This document shows, piece by piece, positions 1 to 8,789 of a stretch of 64,000 bases of DNA. The stretch is from Zoogloea sp016790385 (GTDB lineage: Bacteria; Pseudomonadota; Gammaproteobacteria; Burkholderiales; Rhodocyclaceae): assembly GCF_041916735.1 (NCBI RefSeq), contig NZ_JAYRYY010000001.1. One strand, 5' to 3'. Numbering within the stretch: the stretch's first letter is position 1; every line of letters starts with the position of its first letter. Under the pieces are notes generated by a model that made no database searches, was not told where the DNA came from, and saw nothing but the letters and a program-made list of their open reading frames with translations. Both the position numbers and the translations under genes were made by a program.

Positions 1-964
1 AGGCGTCGTCGGCGGTCAGCTTGACGCCCTTGGGGAGCAGGGCGTGGTGGTCGATGAAGGCCTTGATGGCGGTGAAGATGCCGTCCCGCAGGCCGGCTTC
101 GTGGGTGCCGCCGGCGGGGGTGGGGATGAGGTTGACGTAGGACTCGCGCACCGGGGCGCCTTCGGCGGTCCAGGCCACGGCCCAGGAGGCCCCTTCGCCG
201 GCGGCGAAGGTCTCGTCGCCCTTGGGCGCGTACTTCTCGCCAGCAAAGAGCGGGATCCGCGGCTCGTCGGTAAGGGCCTCGGAGAGGTAGCCGCGCATGC
301 CCTGCTCGAACAGCCATGTCCGGGTGTCGCCGCCTTCGATCGCCAGGCTGACTTCCAGCCCGGGCATCAGCACGGCCTTGGAGCGCAGCAGGCGCTCCAG
401 CTCGCCACGGGGCAGGTCCGCGGCGTCGAAGTATTTGGCGTTGGGCCAGGCGCGCACGGTGGTGCCGCTGGCTTTCTTCGGCGCGTCGCCGACGCGGGCC
501 AGGGGTTCGATCACGTCGCCGCCGGAAAACACCAGGCGGTGGCGTCCGCCGTCGCGCACGACTTCCACCTCAAGGCGGTGGGACAGGGCGTTGGTGACGG
601 ACACGCCGACCCCGTGCAGGCCACCGGAGAAGCGGTAGGCCGAGTCGTCGTCGGTCTTGTTGAACTTGCCGCCGGCGTGCAGGCGGGTGAATACCACCTC
701 GACGGTGGACACGCCTTCCACCGGGTGGATCTCGACGGGAATGCCGCGACCGTCGTCGGAGACGCTGACCGAGCCGTCCAGGTGCAGGGTGACGCCGATC
801 TTCTTGCAGAAGCCGGCCATGGCCTCGTCGGCGGCGTTGTCGATGACTTCCTGGATGATGTGGAGCGGGTGCTCGGTGCGGGTGTACATCCCCGGCCGCT
901 GTTTGACCGGCTCGAGGCCCTTCAGCACGGTGATGGAGTCGGCGTTGTAGGTCTTCTGGGTCAT
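1..964 (-). CDS. parE: DNA topoisomerase IV subunit B (partial, N-terminal 321 residues)
   Basis: This is the ATPase subunit of topoisomerase IV, which decatenates daughter chromosomes together with ParC. The reading frame begins MTQKTYNADSI and runs off the left edge, so only the N-terminal GHKL ATPase and part of the transducer domain are present. Visible motifs are LEPVKQRPGMY, the ATP-site EVIDNAADEA, DDGRGIPVEIHP and GGLHGVGVSVTNAL. The start KTYNADSITVLKGLEPV is typical of ParE rather than GyrB. The ATG at 964 lies just after an AT-rich leader. No partner gene is in view. Confidence 0.93.
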   Translation of the reverse strand, partial: MTQKTYNADSITVLKGLEPVKQRPGMYTRTEHPLHIIQEVIDNAADEAMAGFCKKIGVTLHLDGSVSVSDDGRGIPVEIHPVEGVSTVEVVFTRLHAGGKFNKTDDDSAYRFSGGLHGVGVSVTNALSHRLEVEVVRDGGRHRLVFSGGDVIEPLARVGDAPKKASGTTVRAWPNAKYFDAADLPRGELERLLRSKAVLMPGLEVSLAIEGGDTRTWLFEQGMRGYLSEALTDEPRIPLFAGEKYAPKGDETFAAGEGASWAVAWTAEGAPVRESYVNLIPTPAGGTHEAGLRDGIFTAIKAFIDHHALLPKGVKLTADDA

Positions 965-1059
965 GCTGAAAATAAAGACAGGTGGGGTTCCGGAGCGCTG
1001 CGAACTATACCGTGCCGCCCGGCGCAGGGCGAGGGGGTAAGGGGGTGTCAGCAGTGCGA

Positions 1060-1539
1060 TCAGTGGCCGGGGTCGCTGCGCCCGGCGCTGTCGGCGGTCT
1101 GCCGGGCGATGCGCTGGAGCAGCGCGTCCGCCGCACGGGCGCCCGGTGAGTCTCCCAGCACTGTGCGCCAGGCAAGGTGCACCACGCCCGTTTCGTTGGG
1201 CAGGGTGTAGATGGCCATGGACAGGGGGCATTGGGCGGCATTGAGGGGGTTCTCGCGGGCCAGTTGCCAGGCGATGCGGGCGCTGCAGAAGTGCATCACC
1301 TCGGCGTCTGCATACACCGGCGCAGGCTGCTGGAGGGCTGCGCCCGTGCGTGCCAGCATGTCGCCAAAGCGGCTCGGTGGCGAAGGCACCAGCCCTTCGT
1401 TCTCGATGGCGTCCACCAGGGCCTCGCGGGCGTCGGCGTAGCGGGCCGGGGTGATGCTCAGGTGGACTAGGGCGTCATCGGCCACGGCTGGGCGGGCGAA
1501 GGGGCAAAGGGCGATGGCAACGAGGACCGCGCGCAGCAT
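1060..1539 (-). CDS. DUF302 family secreted protein
   Basis: This is a 159-residue protein of unknown function. The start MLRAVLVAIALCPFARPAVA reads as a Sec signal peptide (cleavage after residue 20), so export is likely. The body resembles the DUF302 fold, with the family-like RFGDMLARTG and an ending domain containing CPLSMAIYTLPNE. An upstream in-frame extension to 1704 is possible but would bury the signal peptide, so the ATG at 1539 is preferred. It lies 95 bp downstream of parE on the same strand. A redox or heavy-metal role is sometimes suggested for the family, but nothing here proves it. Confidence 0.72.
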   Translation of the reverse strand: MLRAVLVAIALCPFARPAVADDALVHLSITPARYADAREALVDAIENEGLVPSPPSRFGDMLARTGAALQQPAPVYADAEVMHFCSARIAWQLARENPLNAAQCPLSMAIYTLPNETGVVHLAWRTVLGDSPGARAADALLQRIARQTADSAGRSDPGH

Positions 1540-1660
1540 GGGCGAAACTCCAACGGCTAGGGGTGAGTCAGGGCTGGGCAAGCGGGGTTGAAGATAGCAT
1601 TCCGGCCGCGTGGAGGACGAATCGACTTCTGCGGAAAACGCCGGGTGGCGGAAACACGGC

Positions 1661-1686
1661 AAAAAAATGGCGCCCCGAGGGGCGCC
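1661..1686 (-). terminator. Rho-independent terminator of the porin gene
   Basis: An 8-bp GC stem, ggcgcccc/ggggcgcc (1669-1676 with 1679-1686), is followed in the minus direction by a run of seven U (plus-strand A tract 1661-1667). It sits 64 bp past the porin stop codon, as expected for a highly expressed monocistronic gene. Confidence 0.85.
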
Positions 1687-1750
1687 AGAAGGAGGGAGAA
1701 ACACAACAGGGACCTACGTCGCCCGAAGGCGAAAAGGCTAAGAAAAGTGC

Positions 1751-2983
1751 TTAGAAGAACAGAATGGCGCCAGCGGACAAGGTGCGGTTCTTGGTCTCGC
1801 TGTCATCCACGGTGCTGGTGATCTTTTCCTGGTTCAGTTCGCCAACCAGGGTCACGAACTTGTTCAGGCTGTGATAGACGCCGAGGGTGTAGGCCTTGTT
1901 CTTGCGCTCGTTGCCGGCGCCCAGGACACCATCGTTGTCCTTGTTCTGGCCAAAGTTGATGCCGAACTTGGTCTTGTTGAGCTGGTAGGTGCCTTGCAGG
2001 AAATAGCCCTTGGAGTCAGTCTTGTTGCCGAGGCCATCGCTACCGCCGAAGAACTGGGCACCCACGGTGGACAGGCCAAGGCCCTTGCCGGTGAAGGCGT
2101 AGGCAACGGCTTCGAAGCCGCTCATGCCGGCCTTGGCGCCGATTTCATAGCCGCTGGCGGTGAAGCTCTTGTCCGGATTGGCACCGACGCCATTGCAGGT
2201 CGAGCCCTTGGAGCAGCTGGTGCTCTGGGTGATCAGACCGCCCCAGACCTTGCCCGGTGCGGCGCCTTTCCAGTCGTAATCCACCTTGGCCTGGAAGCCG
2301 GGGGTCTTGGTCTGGTCGCCGGCGAAGGAGCTGGGCTGGAAGATGCCTGCGGAAGCCTGCAGACCATCGTAGTTCGGCGTGGTGTAGGTGATCTGCGCCT
2401 GGAAGCCGGTATACATGTAACCGTGCGCGATCATGCCGAACGTGGTGTTAAAGGGGATGCCGGCGTTGGAGGTGCCACCGACGCCCAGCAGGGTCATGTC
2501 GGAGAGGATGATGTTCTGGCCGAACAGGCCGATGTCGCGGCCGAACTTCAGGGTGCCCCAGTCATTGTTGCCGAACTGGAAATAAACGTTACGGACGTCG
2601 ATCTGGCTGTAGGGGCTGCTCGCGCCGGGGATGCCGCCAGCACCGGTGCCCACGGTGGAGGGCAGGCCGACCACGGAGGACGAGTCGTTGATGCCGGGGG
2701 CGAAGCTGAAGTGGGCCTTGATGTCCTGACCGGCGTGCTTGGTGGTCATCACAAAATTGATCCAGCCCGGCAGCAGGCCGTTGGTGAGCGCGCTGTTCTG
2801 GGACTTGGTTTCGGGTCCGCCGGCAACCGAGGTCTTGGACTCGCGATTGACGTAGAAGCCGTTGATCGTGCCGTTGATGTCAAGGGTCACGTCGTTCTGG
2901 GTGAAGCTGACGGCTTGTGCGCCACCAGCGGCAGCGGCCAGGCAGGCAAGGGCAACGGATTGAGCCAGAAGGGTCTTCTTCAT
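1751..2983 (-). CDS. Gram-negative general porin
   Basis: This is an outer-membrane trimeric beta-barrel porin of the betaproteobacterial type (porin_4/OmpC-like), 410 residues. The signal peptide MKKTLLAQSVALACLAAAAG ends near AQA at residue 24. The mature chain is rich in alternating aromatic and polar strands (KFGRDIGLFGQN, WGTLKFG) and ends in Phe-Phe, the C-terminal signal read by the BAM complex. The chosen ATG has a good ribosome site, ggag about 8 bases upstream. An in-frame extension to 3100 is only leader DNA. The gene is monocistronic, with its own terminator and a possible sigma-54 promoter. Substrate specificity cannot be read from the sequence. Confidence 0.92.
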   Translation of the reverse strand: MKKTLLAQSVALACLAAAAGGAQAVSFTQNDVTLDINGTINGFYVNRESKTSVAGGPETKSQNSALTNGLLPGWINFVMTTKHAGQDIKAHFSFAPGINDSSSVVGLPSTVGTGAGGIPGASSPYSQIDVRNVYFQFGNNDWGTLKFGRDIGLFGQNIILSDMTLLGVGGTSNAGIPFNTTFGMIAHGYMYTGFQAQITYTTPNYDGLQASAGIFQPSSFAGDQTKTPGFQAKVDYDWKGAAPGKVWGGLITQSTSCSKGSTCNGVGANPDKSFTASGYEIGAKAGMSGFEAVAYAFTGKGLGLSTVGAQFFGGSDGLGNKTDSKGYFLQGTYQLNKTKFGINFGQNKDNDGVLGAGNERKNKAYTLGVYHSLNKFVTLVGELNQEKITSTVDDSETKNRTLSAGAILFF

Positions 2984-3438
2984 AACGATTGTCTCCGGAA
3001 TTTTGTCGTTGATATCACTACCGAAGCGCGGGCTATCCAGCGCCGCTACTTCGTTCCTCCCTTGGTCGCATTTCCTTTGAAACACGCCGTTACGGAGCAA
3101 GCTACCTTCAGCGAGCCCTGTGCCAGAGTGCCGCAGGATGGCCGAAAATTTTCCGTCATTATTTCCAACTTATTGTTTTGTAAAAAGAAATAATTATTGC
3201 GGCGTGAGTGGGGGCGTTGTTCCACCCGTTTGGGACGTTGTTCAGGAACTGAACAGTTTGCTGTGACGTAAGGGAAGGTGTGGTGCAAACCGTGACAGGC
3301 CGTGGAGCATGCTGTAACGCAACATTGCGTGATTGCCCCCGCCTACTGCGACGACGTGGGGCTGATGGAATCCGGAGCGGGGCTGGTAAACTGCGGGCCC
3401 CGATTCCACTCGCCCGGGCTTTCCGTGCCCTGACTTCC
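2984..3438. other. 455-bp divergent intergenic region between porin and pyrF
   Basis: There is no convincing gene here; in-frame ORFs are extensions of the flanking genes. It holds the porin leader, a sigma-54-like element (3110-3126) and an AT-rich patch around 3150-3195 (about two thirds A+T in an otherwise about 60% GC region) of the kind seen upstream of strong or activator-bound promoters. Confidence 0.6.
3110..3126 (-). promoter_or_regulatory. Possible sigma-54 promoter for the porin
   Basis: On the minus strand the sequence is CTGGCACAGGGCTCGCT. Against the sigma-54 pattern (TGGCAC, five bases, TTGCW) the -24 half is perfect and the -12 half has one mismatch (TCGCT), with GG and GC at the required spacing. 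A start about 12 bases further on would leave a leader of roughly 115 bases before the porin ATG. No adjacent enhancer-binding protein gene is seen. Confidence 0.4.
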
Positions 3439-4257
3439 ATGGATTTCCGTTCCAAGCTGGCTGCCGCGTGGCAGCGCCATGATTCGCTTCTGTGCGTCGG
3501 GCTTGATCCCGACCTGGCACGTTTTCCGACGCACCTGAAGGGGCGCTCCGACGCGGTGCTGGCTTTCTGCAAGGGCATCGTCGATGCCACTGCCGATCTG
3601 GCCTGTGCATTCAAGCCGCAGATCGCCTACTTTGCCGCGGCGGGGGCGGAAGATCAGTTGCAGGATCTGATCGCCTATATCCATGAGCGCCATCCGACGG
3701 TGCCGGTGGTGCTGGATGCCAAGCGCGGAGACATTGGTGCCACCGCGCAGCAGTACGCCCGGGAGGCCTTCGAGCGCTACCGGGCCGATGCCCTGACCGT
3801 CAATCCCTACATGGGATTCGATTCAGTGGAGCCCTATCTCGAATTTTCCGACCGGGGGCTGATCGTGTTGTGTCGCACCTCCAATCCCGGCGGCTCCGAT
3901 TTGCAGAACCTCACCGTGGAGGGGGGGCGCAGGCTCTATCAGCACGTGGCCGAACTGGTGGCCGGGAAGTGGAACGTACACGGCCAGAATGCGCTGGTGG
4001 TGGGGGCAACCTTTCCCCGGGAGTTGTCTGAGGTTCGGGCCATCGTGGGTGAGCTGCCCTTGCTGGTGCCCGGTATCGGCGCCCAGGGCGGTGACGTGGA
4101 GGCGACGGTCAGAGCGGGTCGCACGGCATCGGGTACCGGGCTGATGATCTCATCGTCGCGGGCCATCCTTTACGCCGGAAACGGCGAGGATTTTGCCGAA
4201 AAGGCCCGAAACGTGGCGCTGGCGACCCGTGATGAGGTCAATCTGTTCCGCTCCTGA
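3439..4257 (+). CDS. pyrF: Orotidine 5'-phosphate decarboxylase (type 2)
   Basis: This enzyme decarboxylates OMP to UMP, the last step of de novo pyrimidine synthesis, in the cytoplasm. The 272-residue length and the motif VVLDAKRGDIGATA, carrying the catalytic Asp-Lys-x-x-Asp group, place it in the longer type 2 family rather than the roughly 240-residue E. coli form. LCVGLDPD near the start and VPGIGAQGGD near the phosphate site also fit. The start MDFRSKL at 3439 is chosen over an upstream frame extension (3280) that has no family similarity. The gene stands alone. Confidence 0.95.
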   Translation: MDFRSKLAAAWQRHDSLLCVGLDPDLARFPTHLKGRSDAVLAFCKGIVDATADLACAFKPQIAYFAAAGAEDQLQDLIAYIHERHPTVPVVLDAKRGDIGATAQQYAREAFERYRADALTVNPYMGFDSVEPYLEFSDRGLIVLCRTSNPGGSDLQNLTVEGGRRLYQHVAELVAGKWNVHGQNALVVGATFPRELSEVRAIVGELPLLVPGIGAQGGDVEATVRAGRTASGTGLMISSSRAILYAGNGEDFAEKARNVALATRDEVNLFRS

Positions 4258-4425
4258 ACAGTCTGTCGTGCTCCGGCGGCACAGAAAACCGGGCATGCTG
4301 CGTTGCCGCAGCGTAGGATGGAGGCCTTGTCGCAGCAAGAACCCATGTGTTCGGGCTGCGACGGTCATTTTTTTCCGCCGGATGACCCGCAATTTCGCGT
4401 CAAGGCAGTGTTTCCAGGGACGCCC

Positions 4426-5331
4426 ATGGTCAGACTGAAGTTCTCGGTCGAACTCAATTATTCAGTTGCGGCGCCGGGCTGCGATTTCATTTTCAACATC
4501 CATGCGGCTCATACGCGCTATCAGCGCGTGGTGACGGAAATGATGGAACTCGGACAGTTTCTGCTGCCCCAGGTCCACACCGATGCCGCTACCGGCAACC
4601 GATACATGCGCCTGAAGGCCGAGGCCGGGCCATTGCGTCTGCGCTACAGCGCAACGGTCGACCTCCAGCACCACGTGGCGGCCCCCGAGGCCATGCCCGA
4701 GGTTCCGGTGTCGCGGCTGCCGGCGGATGTGCTGACTTATCTTTATCCCAGCCGTTATTGCCAATCGGATCGTCTCTACGAGGTGGCCATGCGGGAATTC
4801 GGCACCCAGCCCCCGGGCTACGAGCGCGTGCGGCGCATCTGCGCCTGGGTGGCAAAGCATGTGGAGTTCAAATCGAACACCACCAATGCAAGTACCTCGG
4901 CCGTCGACACCCTGGGCGAGCGGGTTGGCGTATGCCGGGACTTTGCGCACTTGATGATTGCCTTGTGCCGCGCCCTCAATATTCCGGCGCGTTTCGTGAC
5001 AGGCATCGATTACGGTGCCGATCCGGCTTTGGGGCCGAGTGATTTCCATGCTTACGTGGAGGTCTTCCTGGGTGATCGCTGGTATCTCTTCGACCCGTCA
5101 TCCACCGCCATTCCGATGGGCCTGATGCGCTTTGGTACCGGCAGGGATGCGGCCGACGTGTCGTTTGCGACCATTTTCGGTGCCGTTCGCGCCGAGCCTC
5201 CGAAGATCGTGATCGAGGCCGTTGCCGATCCCCAGGCGGGCTTCGAGATGCCTCGTCATCGCCCGGAAGCCTTGTCCACCGATGATGGCTCGGCGGTATT
5301 GATCGGCACCCGCCTTGCGCCTCTTTGCTGA
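4426..5331 (+). CDS. Transglutaminase-like cysteine hydrolase family protein
   Basis: This is a 301-residue bacterial transglutaminase-like protein (N-terminal beta domain, then the papain-like core). The triad is visible: Cys170 in GVCRDFAHLM, His208 in FHAYVEVF and Asp223 in WYLFDPS. No signal peptide is seen, so a cytoplasmic location is likely. Members are usually predicted proteases or peptidases and often cluster with circularly permuted ATP-grasp and alpha-E proteins; that pair lies about 14 kb away in this window. The ATG at 4426 begins the conserved domain; an in-frame extension to 4303 is unsupported. Confidence 0.88.
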   Translation: MVRLKFSVELNYSVAAPGCDFIFNIHAAHTRYQRVVTEMMELGQFLLPQVHTDAATGNRYMRLKAEAGPLRLRYSATVDLQHHVAAPEAMPEVPVSRLPADVLTYLYPSRYCQSDRLYEVAMREFGTQPPGYERVRRICAWVAKHVEFKSNTTNASTSAVDTLGERVGVCRDFAHLMIALCRALNIPARFVTGIDYGADPALGPSDFHAYVEVFLGDRWYLFDPSSTAIPMGLMRFGTGRDAADVSFATIFGAVRAEPPKIVIEAVADPQAGFEMPRHRPEALSTDDGSAVLIGTRLAPLC

Positions 5332-5374
5332 CCCGCATCCGGCGTCTTAGCTTTAATTTCATCAGGAGAGACCC

Positions 5375-5902
5375 ATGAGTACCATCGAAGAAATCGCAGC
5401 CCGTCACGGTTTCAGTGCCGATGCCGGCCGGGCCGCCTACGCGGCGTTGCAGTCCGGCGGCTTCAGTCAGGCCCAGTTCAACCATCCTGAGTTTGGCGGT
5501 ATGGGGCAGTGGATGAGCGGGGGCATGATGATGATCGGTGACATGTTCAACGAAAGCCTGAAGTGGCGTGTGGGTGCCTTGCTCACCGATCTTTCCCAGC
5601 ACCGGGAGCCCCAGCCGGCCGTGCCGCCGCCGGGCAACAGCTGGGGTTTCGCCCAGTCGTCCAACTGGTGGCCGGCCGAACTCGGCTCGCCAGCCAGCTC
5701 GGGAAGCCAGAATGACATGGCCTATGCGTGGTTTCCGAACGCCGGCAAGCTGCTGGTGAAGCTTTCCGGCGACGTGTTTTCCTTCGATACCGGCAACCTC
5801 TCCATTTACGGTGTCCAGCAGCAGCAGGGCGGCGGCATCGGTTCGGTGGTGCTGAACACTTCCAACGGCCCCATGGGCCTGCTCGGGCTCAATCGCGCCT
5901 GA
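5375..5902 (+). CDS. Conserved-looking hypothetical protein, Gly/Met/Gln-rich
   Basis: This is a 175-residue protein that I do not recognise. It opens with a short helical part (IAARHGFSADAGRAAYAALQ), continues through a Met/Gly-rich stretch (GGMGQWMSGGMMMIGDMF), a Pro-rich linker and a beta-rich end with QQQQGGG. It has no signal peptide, no membrane segment and no cysteine. A clear ribosome site (aggaga, about 8 bases before ATG) and a 43-bp gap after the transglutaminase gene suggest a shared transcript. A distant relation to SHOCT-type short modules is possible but not shown. Confidence 0.7.
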   Translation: MSTIEEIAARHGFSADAGRAAYAALQSGGFSQAQFNHPEFGGMGQWMSGGMMMIGDMFNESLKWRVGALLTDLSQHREPQPAVPPPGNSWGFAQSSNWWPAELGSPASSGSQNDMAYAWFPNAGKLLVKLSGDVFSFDTGNLSIYGVQQQQGGGIGSVVLNTSNGPMGLLGLNRA

Positions 5903-5957
5903 TCCCTGGGGCATCTCCAGCCGGGGGACGCTGGCGGCCCTGCCGGAGCAGGGCTCG

Positions 5958-6563
5958 TCAGCCGCATCGGTACCAGCTTAGGCAGCGATTGTTGGCGGGC
6001 ATGGCCCGGTCTTCCATGAGTTGGAAGCCCTGCTGAATGGCGAGAGCATTCACCGCTTCGAAATCCCGGATTCCCCGACGGGGGTCCTCGGCCCTGAGAG
6101 CCGCGTCGAACTCGGTGTTGCCGGGGCTGAACGGTTGGCCGGCATAGCGGAAGGGGCCATAGATGCACAGGCGCGCATCGACGGAAAGGATCAGCGCAAG
6201 TCGTTCGAAAAATAAGCGGACTTCCTCCCAACTCATGATGTGCAGTGAGTTGGCGCTGAAAAGCGCATCGAACTTGCTGTCCGGCCATGGCCCTCGGACG
6301 TCAAGGGGCAGTGGCGGTGGCGTGTTGGGCAGATTCGCCTCGTCGAGCCACATCCGGATACCGGGCAGGTAGTCCTCGCGGTCGCTGGCCTGCCAGGTCA
6401 GATGTGGCAGGGCGGCGGCGAAGCGCACCGCATGCTGCCCTGAGCCTGATCCGATTTCCAGCACACGCTGCCGGTCGGCAAAGTGCAGTTGCAAGGCCTC
6501 GAGAATCGGCGCGCCGTTGCGATCACAGGCCGGTGAGTAAGGTTTGTTGATGAAGTGCATCAT
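5958..6563 (-). CDS. DUF938 family SAM-dependent methyltransferase
   Basis: This is a 201-residue predicted class I methyltransferase. The SAM-binding loop is VLEIGSGSGQHAVRFA near residues 34-49, followed by the acidic strand and ALFSANSLHIMSW. The N-terminal FINKPYSPACDRNGAPIL is characteristic of DUF938 proteins. The substrate is unknown. It starts 7 bases after the stop of the LysR gene on the same strand, so the two are probably co-transcribed. Adjacent ATG codons at the start make the exact first residue uncertain by one. Confidence 0.88.
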   Translation of the reverse strand: MMHFINKPYSPACDRNGAPILEALQLHFADRQRVLEIGSGSGQHAVRFAAALPHLTWQASDREDYLPGIRMWLDEANLPNTPPPLPLDVRGPWPDSKFDALFSANSLHIMSWEEVRLFFERLALILSVDARLCIYGPFRYAGQPFSPGNTEFDAALRAEDPRRGIRDFEAVNALAIQQGFQLMEDRAMPANNRCLSWYRCG

Positions 6564-6570
6564 CGCTGCC

Positions 6571-7482
6571 TCATTTTTCGATGGTGCCGAGGCGATCGGC
6601 CAGACAGTCGGCGAAAGCCTGACGGGCGGGTTGGTGGGAGCGCGCGCGATGCCAGATCATCACCGTGATTGAGCGGGCCAGGTCCGATGGCGCCGGATGT
6701 ACGCGCAGGGTGGCCCGGCCCGGATCCTTATCGCCCAGGTGGGCGCCAATGATGGCGCGAGGCACCAGACTGATGCCCATTCCCGCCGCCACACAGCCAA
6801 GAATGGCTTCGAAGGTGCCAAATTCGCTGCTGCGGGCAATCGGGATGCCTTCCCGCTGCATCCACTCAAAGAGCCGCTGGCGGTAGGCGCAACCCTCCCT
6901 GAAGGTGAAGAGTTCCACCGGACCGCGTCGGACGAGATCGGCTGCGTTTTCAATGGGCGCCCAGTCGGCTGCACTGATCAGCACCAGTTCTTCCGCCACG
7001 ACCGCCCGGCTTTCCAGATCGGGGTGAATGAGCGGGCCGGAGACCAGGGCGGCATCGAGCTGGTGGGCCAGGACCTCTTGTACAAGTCGGGCTGTAGGGG
7101 CAGTGCTCAGGCGGAGTTCGACTCGGGGGTGAGCCCGCCGGAAGGTGGCAATGACGCCGGGCAAGCGGGTGGCGGCCGTCGTTTCCATAGAGCCAAGGCG
7201 CAGGAGCCCTTCGGGTTGATCGGCCCGGCGCACGGCATCGCGGGCCTCGTCGGCGAGGCACAGCAGCCTTTCGGCATAGCTGGCCAGCAAAGTACCGGCG
7301 GGGGTGATCACCAGGCGCCGGTTGATCCGGTCAAACAACAGCGTGCCCAGGTCTTCCTCAAGCTGGCGCAAACGGGTCGTGACGTTGGACTGGACCGTAT
7401 TGAGGCGTTCGGCAGCCCGGGTCACGCTCCCGGCCTCGACAATGGTGCGAAACATGCGCAGGTCGGCGAGATCCATGATCAT
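6571..7482 (-). CDS. LysR-family transcriptional regulator
   Basis: This is a 303-residue LysR-type regulator. The N-terminal winged helix-turn-helix (MFRTIVEAGSVTRAAERLN, then VQSNVTTRLRQLEEDLG) is followed by a ligand-binding domain (SMETTAATRLPGV onward). It is divergent from an MFS transporter gene with only about 94 bp between the starts, the usual layout for a regulator controlling its neighbour. Two in-frame ATGs (7482 and 7476) are equally plausible starts. The effector is unknown. Confidence 0.92.
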   Translation of the reverse strand: MIMDLADLRMFRTIVEAGSVTRAAERLNTVQSNVTTRLRQLEEDLGTLLFDRINRRLVITPAGTLLASYAERLLCLADEARDAVRRADQPEGLLRLGSMETTAATRLPGVIATFRRAHPRVELRLSTAPTARLVQEVLAHQLDAALVSGPLIHPDLESRAVVAEELVLISAADWAPIENAADLVRRGPVELFTFREGCAYRQRLFEWMQREGIPIARSSEFGTFEAILGCVAAGMGISLVPRAIIGAHLGDKDPGRATLRVHPAPSDLARSITVMIWHRARSHQPARQAFADCLADRLGTIEK

Positions 7483-7576
7483 CTTTTTTCGAGATTGAAT
7501 TTATCGGATTAAATCATTTTTTTAGCTGACTTTCCCTTGTTACCCTGTGCGGCATCGATCAGAAGGGGCCTGCACC

Positions 7577-8767
7577 ATGCGCCATCCATTCCAGCTTCCA
7601 GCAGTCCCCTTGCTTTTGTCCCGACCAAGTGCCATTGCCCTTGCCGGCATGGCGGCGCTGATGCTGGCCATGGGCATCGGTCGATTTGCCTATACCGCGC
7701 TCCTTCCGCAGATGCGGGATGAGGGTTTGCTTGATGTGGGCAGCGGCGGCGTGCTGGCAGCGCTCAACTACCTGGGCTACCTTGCCGGTGCCTTGTGGGC
7801 GGCCTTCAGTCGTCGCGCCGATGCGCCGCGCCGCTTGATGGCGGGCCTGCTGGCGAGCGCCATGACCACCTTGGCGATGGGGCTTGAACTGGGCTACCCC
7901 GTCTGGTGCGGGGTGCGCTTCATGTCGGGCGTGGCCAGCGCGGCCGTCTATGTGTACTCCACGGGAATCGTGCTGCGGAGCCTGGCCGCACGGGGCGCTG
8001 CGGGCTGGAGCGGCCTTCACTACACCGGGGTGGGTGTCGGCATCATCGTGTCGGCCATGCTCGCTCGGGCGATGACCAGCGGCGGTGGCGCCTCGGAGGG
8101 GTGGCGCTGGTTGGGTGTGGTGGCGGCGCTGGCGGCCGTTGGCGTGGCGGCGGTGCTGCTTCCGGCGGCGCGGGAGGAGGCTCCGGCGGCCAACGATGGC
8201 AGCGCACTCGTGTCGGGAGGGCCGCCGATGGGCTGGCTGACTGCCGCCTACGGGTTGGCGGGCTTCGGTTACATCATCAATGCCACCTTCCTGCCCCTCA
8301 TGTTGCGTGATCAGGCCGGTACCGCGAGCGCGGCATTGGATGGATGGCTGATGGTGGGGCTTGCGGCCGTTCCAGCCACGGCGTTCTGGGTTCGTCTTTC
8401 CTTTCGTTGGGGGGTTTATCAGGCTTTGATCAGCGCGACGCTCCTGCAAGCCATTGGCGTTGCCTTGCCGGTGCTTGTGGACGGCATGGGGGCGGCGATG
8501 GTGGGGGCGGGCCTGCTTGGGGCGACATTCATGGGGATTGCCGGCTTGTCCCAGTGGTTGGCGAGGGTTCCGGACGCCCGCGCGACCGCCCGGCGTATCG
8601 GATTGATCACGGCCTGCTACGGGCTGGGCCAGGTGCTGGGCCCCTTGTTGGTGGCGATTCGCGGCCCTGCTGGCGGTTTTGCGCTACCGGTGATGATGGC
8701 CTCGGCGGCTTTGCTGTGCAGTGCGCTGTTTCTGGAGCTGTCCCGCCGTCGGGAACGGCTGGCCTGA
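7577..8767 (+). CDS. YbfB/YjiJ-type MFS transporter
   Basis: This is an inner-membrane major facilitator of about 396 residues with some twelve hydrophobic segments. The family start IALAGMAALMLAMGIGRFAYTAL with PQM, then YLGYLAGAL, is typical of the YbfB/YjiJ group, whose substrates are mostly unknown. The ATG at 7577 is chosen because agaagggg lies 8 bases upstream; an in-frame ATG at 7547 lacks such a site. A tautomerase gene follows after 22 bases, and a divergent LysR gene probably regulates both. Confidence 0.9.
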   Translation: MRHPFQLPAVPLLLSRPSAIALAGMAALMLAMGIGRFAYTALLPQMRDEGLLDVGSGGVLAALNYLGYLAGALWAAFSRRADAPRRLMAGLLASAMTTLAMGLELGYPVWCGVRFMSGVASAAVYVYSTGIVLRSLAARGAAGWSGLHYTGVGVGIIVSAMLARAMTSGGGASEGWRWLGVVAALAAVGVAAVLLPAAREEAPAANDGSALVSGGPPMGWLTAAYGLAGFGYIINATFLPLMLRDQAGTASAALDGWLMVGLAAVPATAFWVRLSFRWGVYQALISATLLQAIGVALPVLVDGMGAAMVGAGLLGATFMGIAGLSQWLARVPDARATARRIGLITACYGLGQVLGPLLVAIRGPAGGFALPVMMASAALLCSALFLELSRRRERLA

Positions 8768-8789
8768 TTTTTCCCCCGAGGAGCTGAAG

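Noticed and set aside
44..1210. 388-codon plus-strand ORF antisense to parE
   Set aside because: The minus strand encodes recognisable ParE; the plus ORF is a high-GC shadow.
1871..3193. 440-codon plus-strand ORF antisense to the porin
   Set aside because: The porin is clear on the other strand with signal peptide, terminal Phe and terminator.
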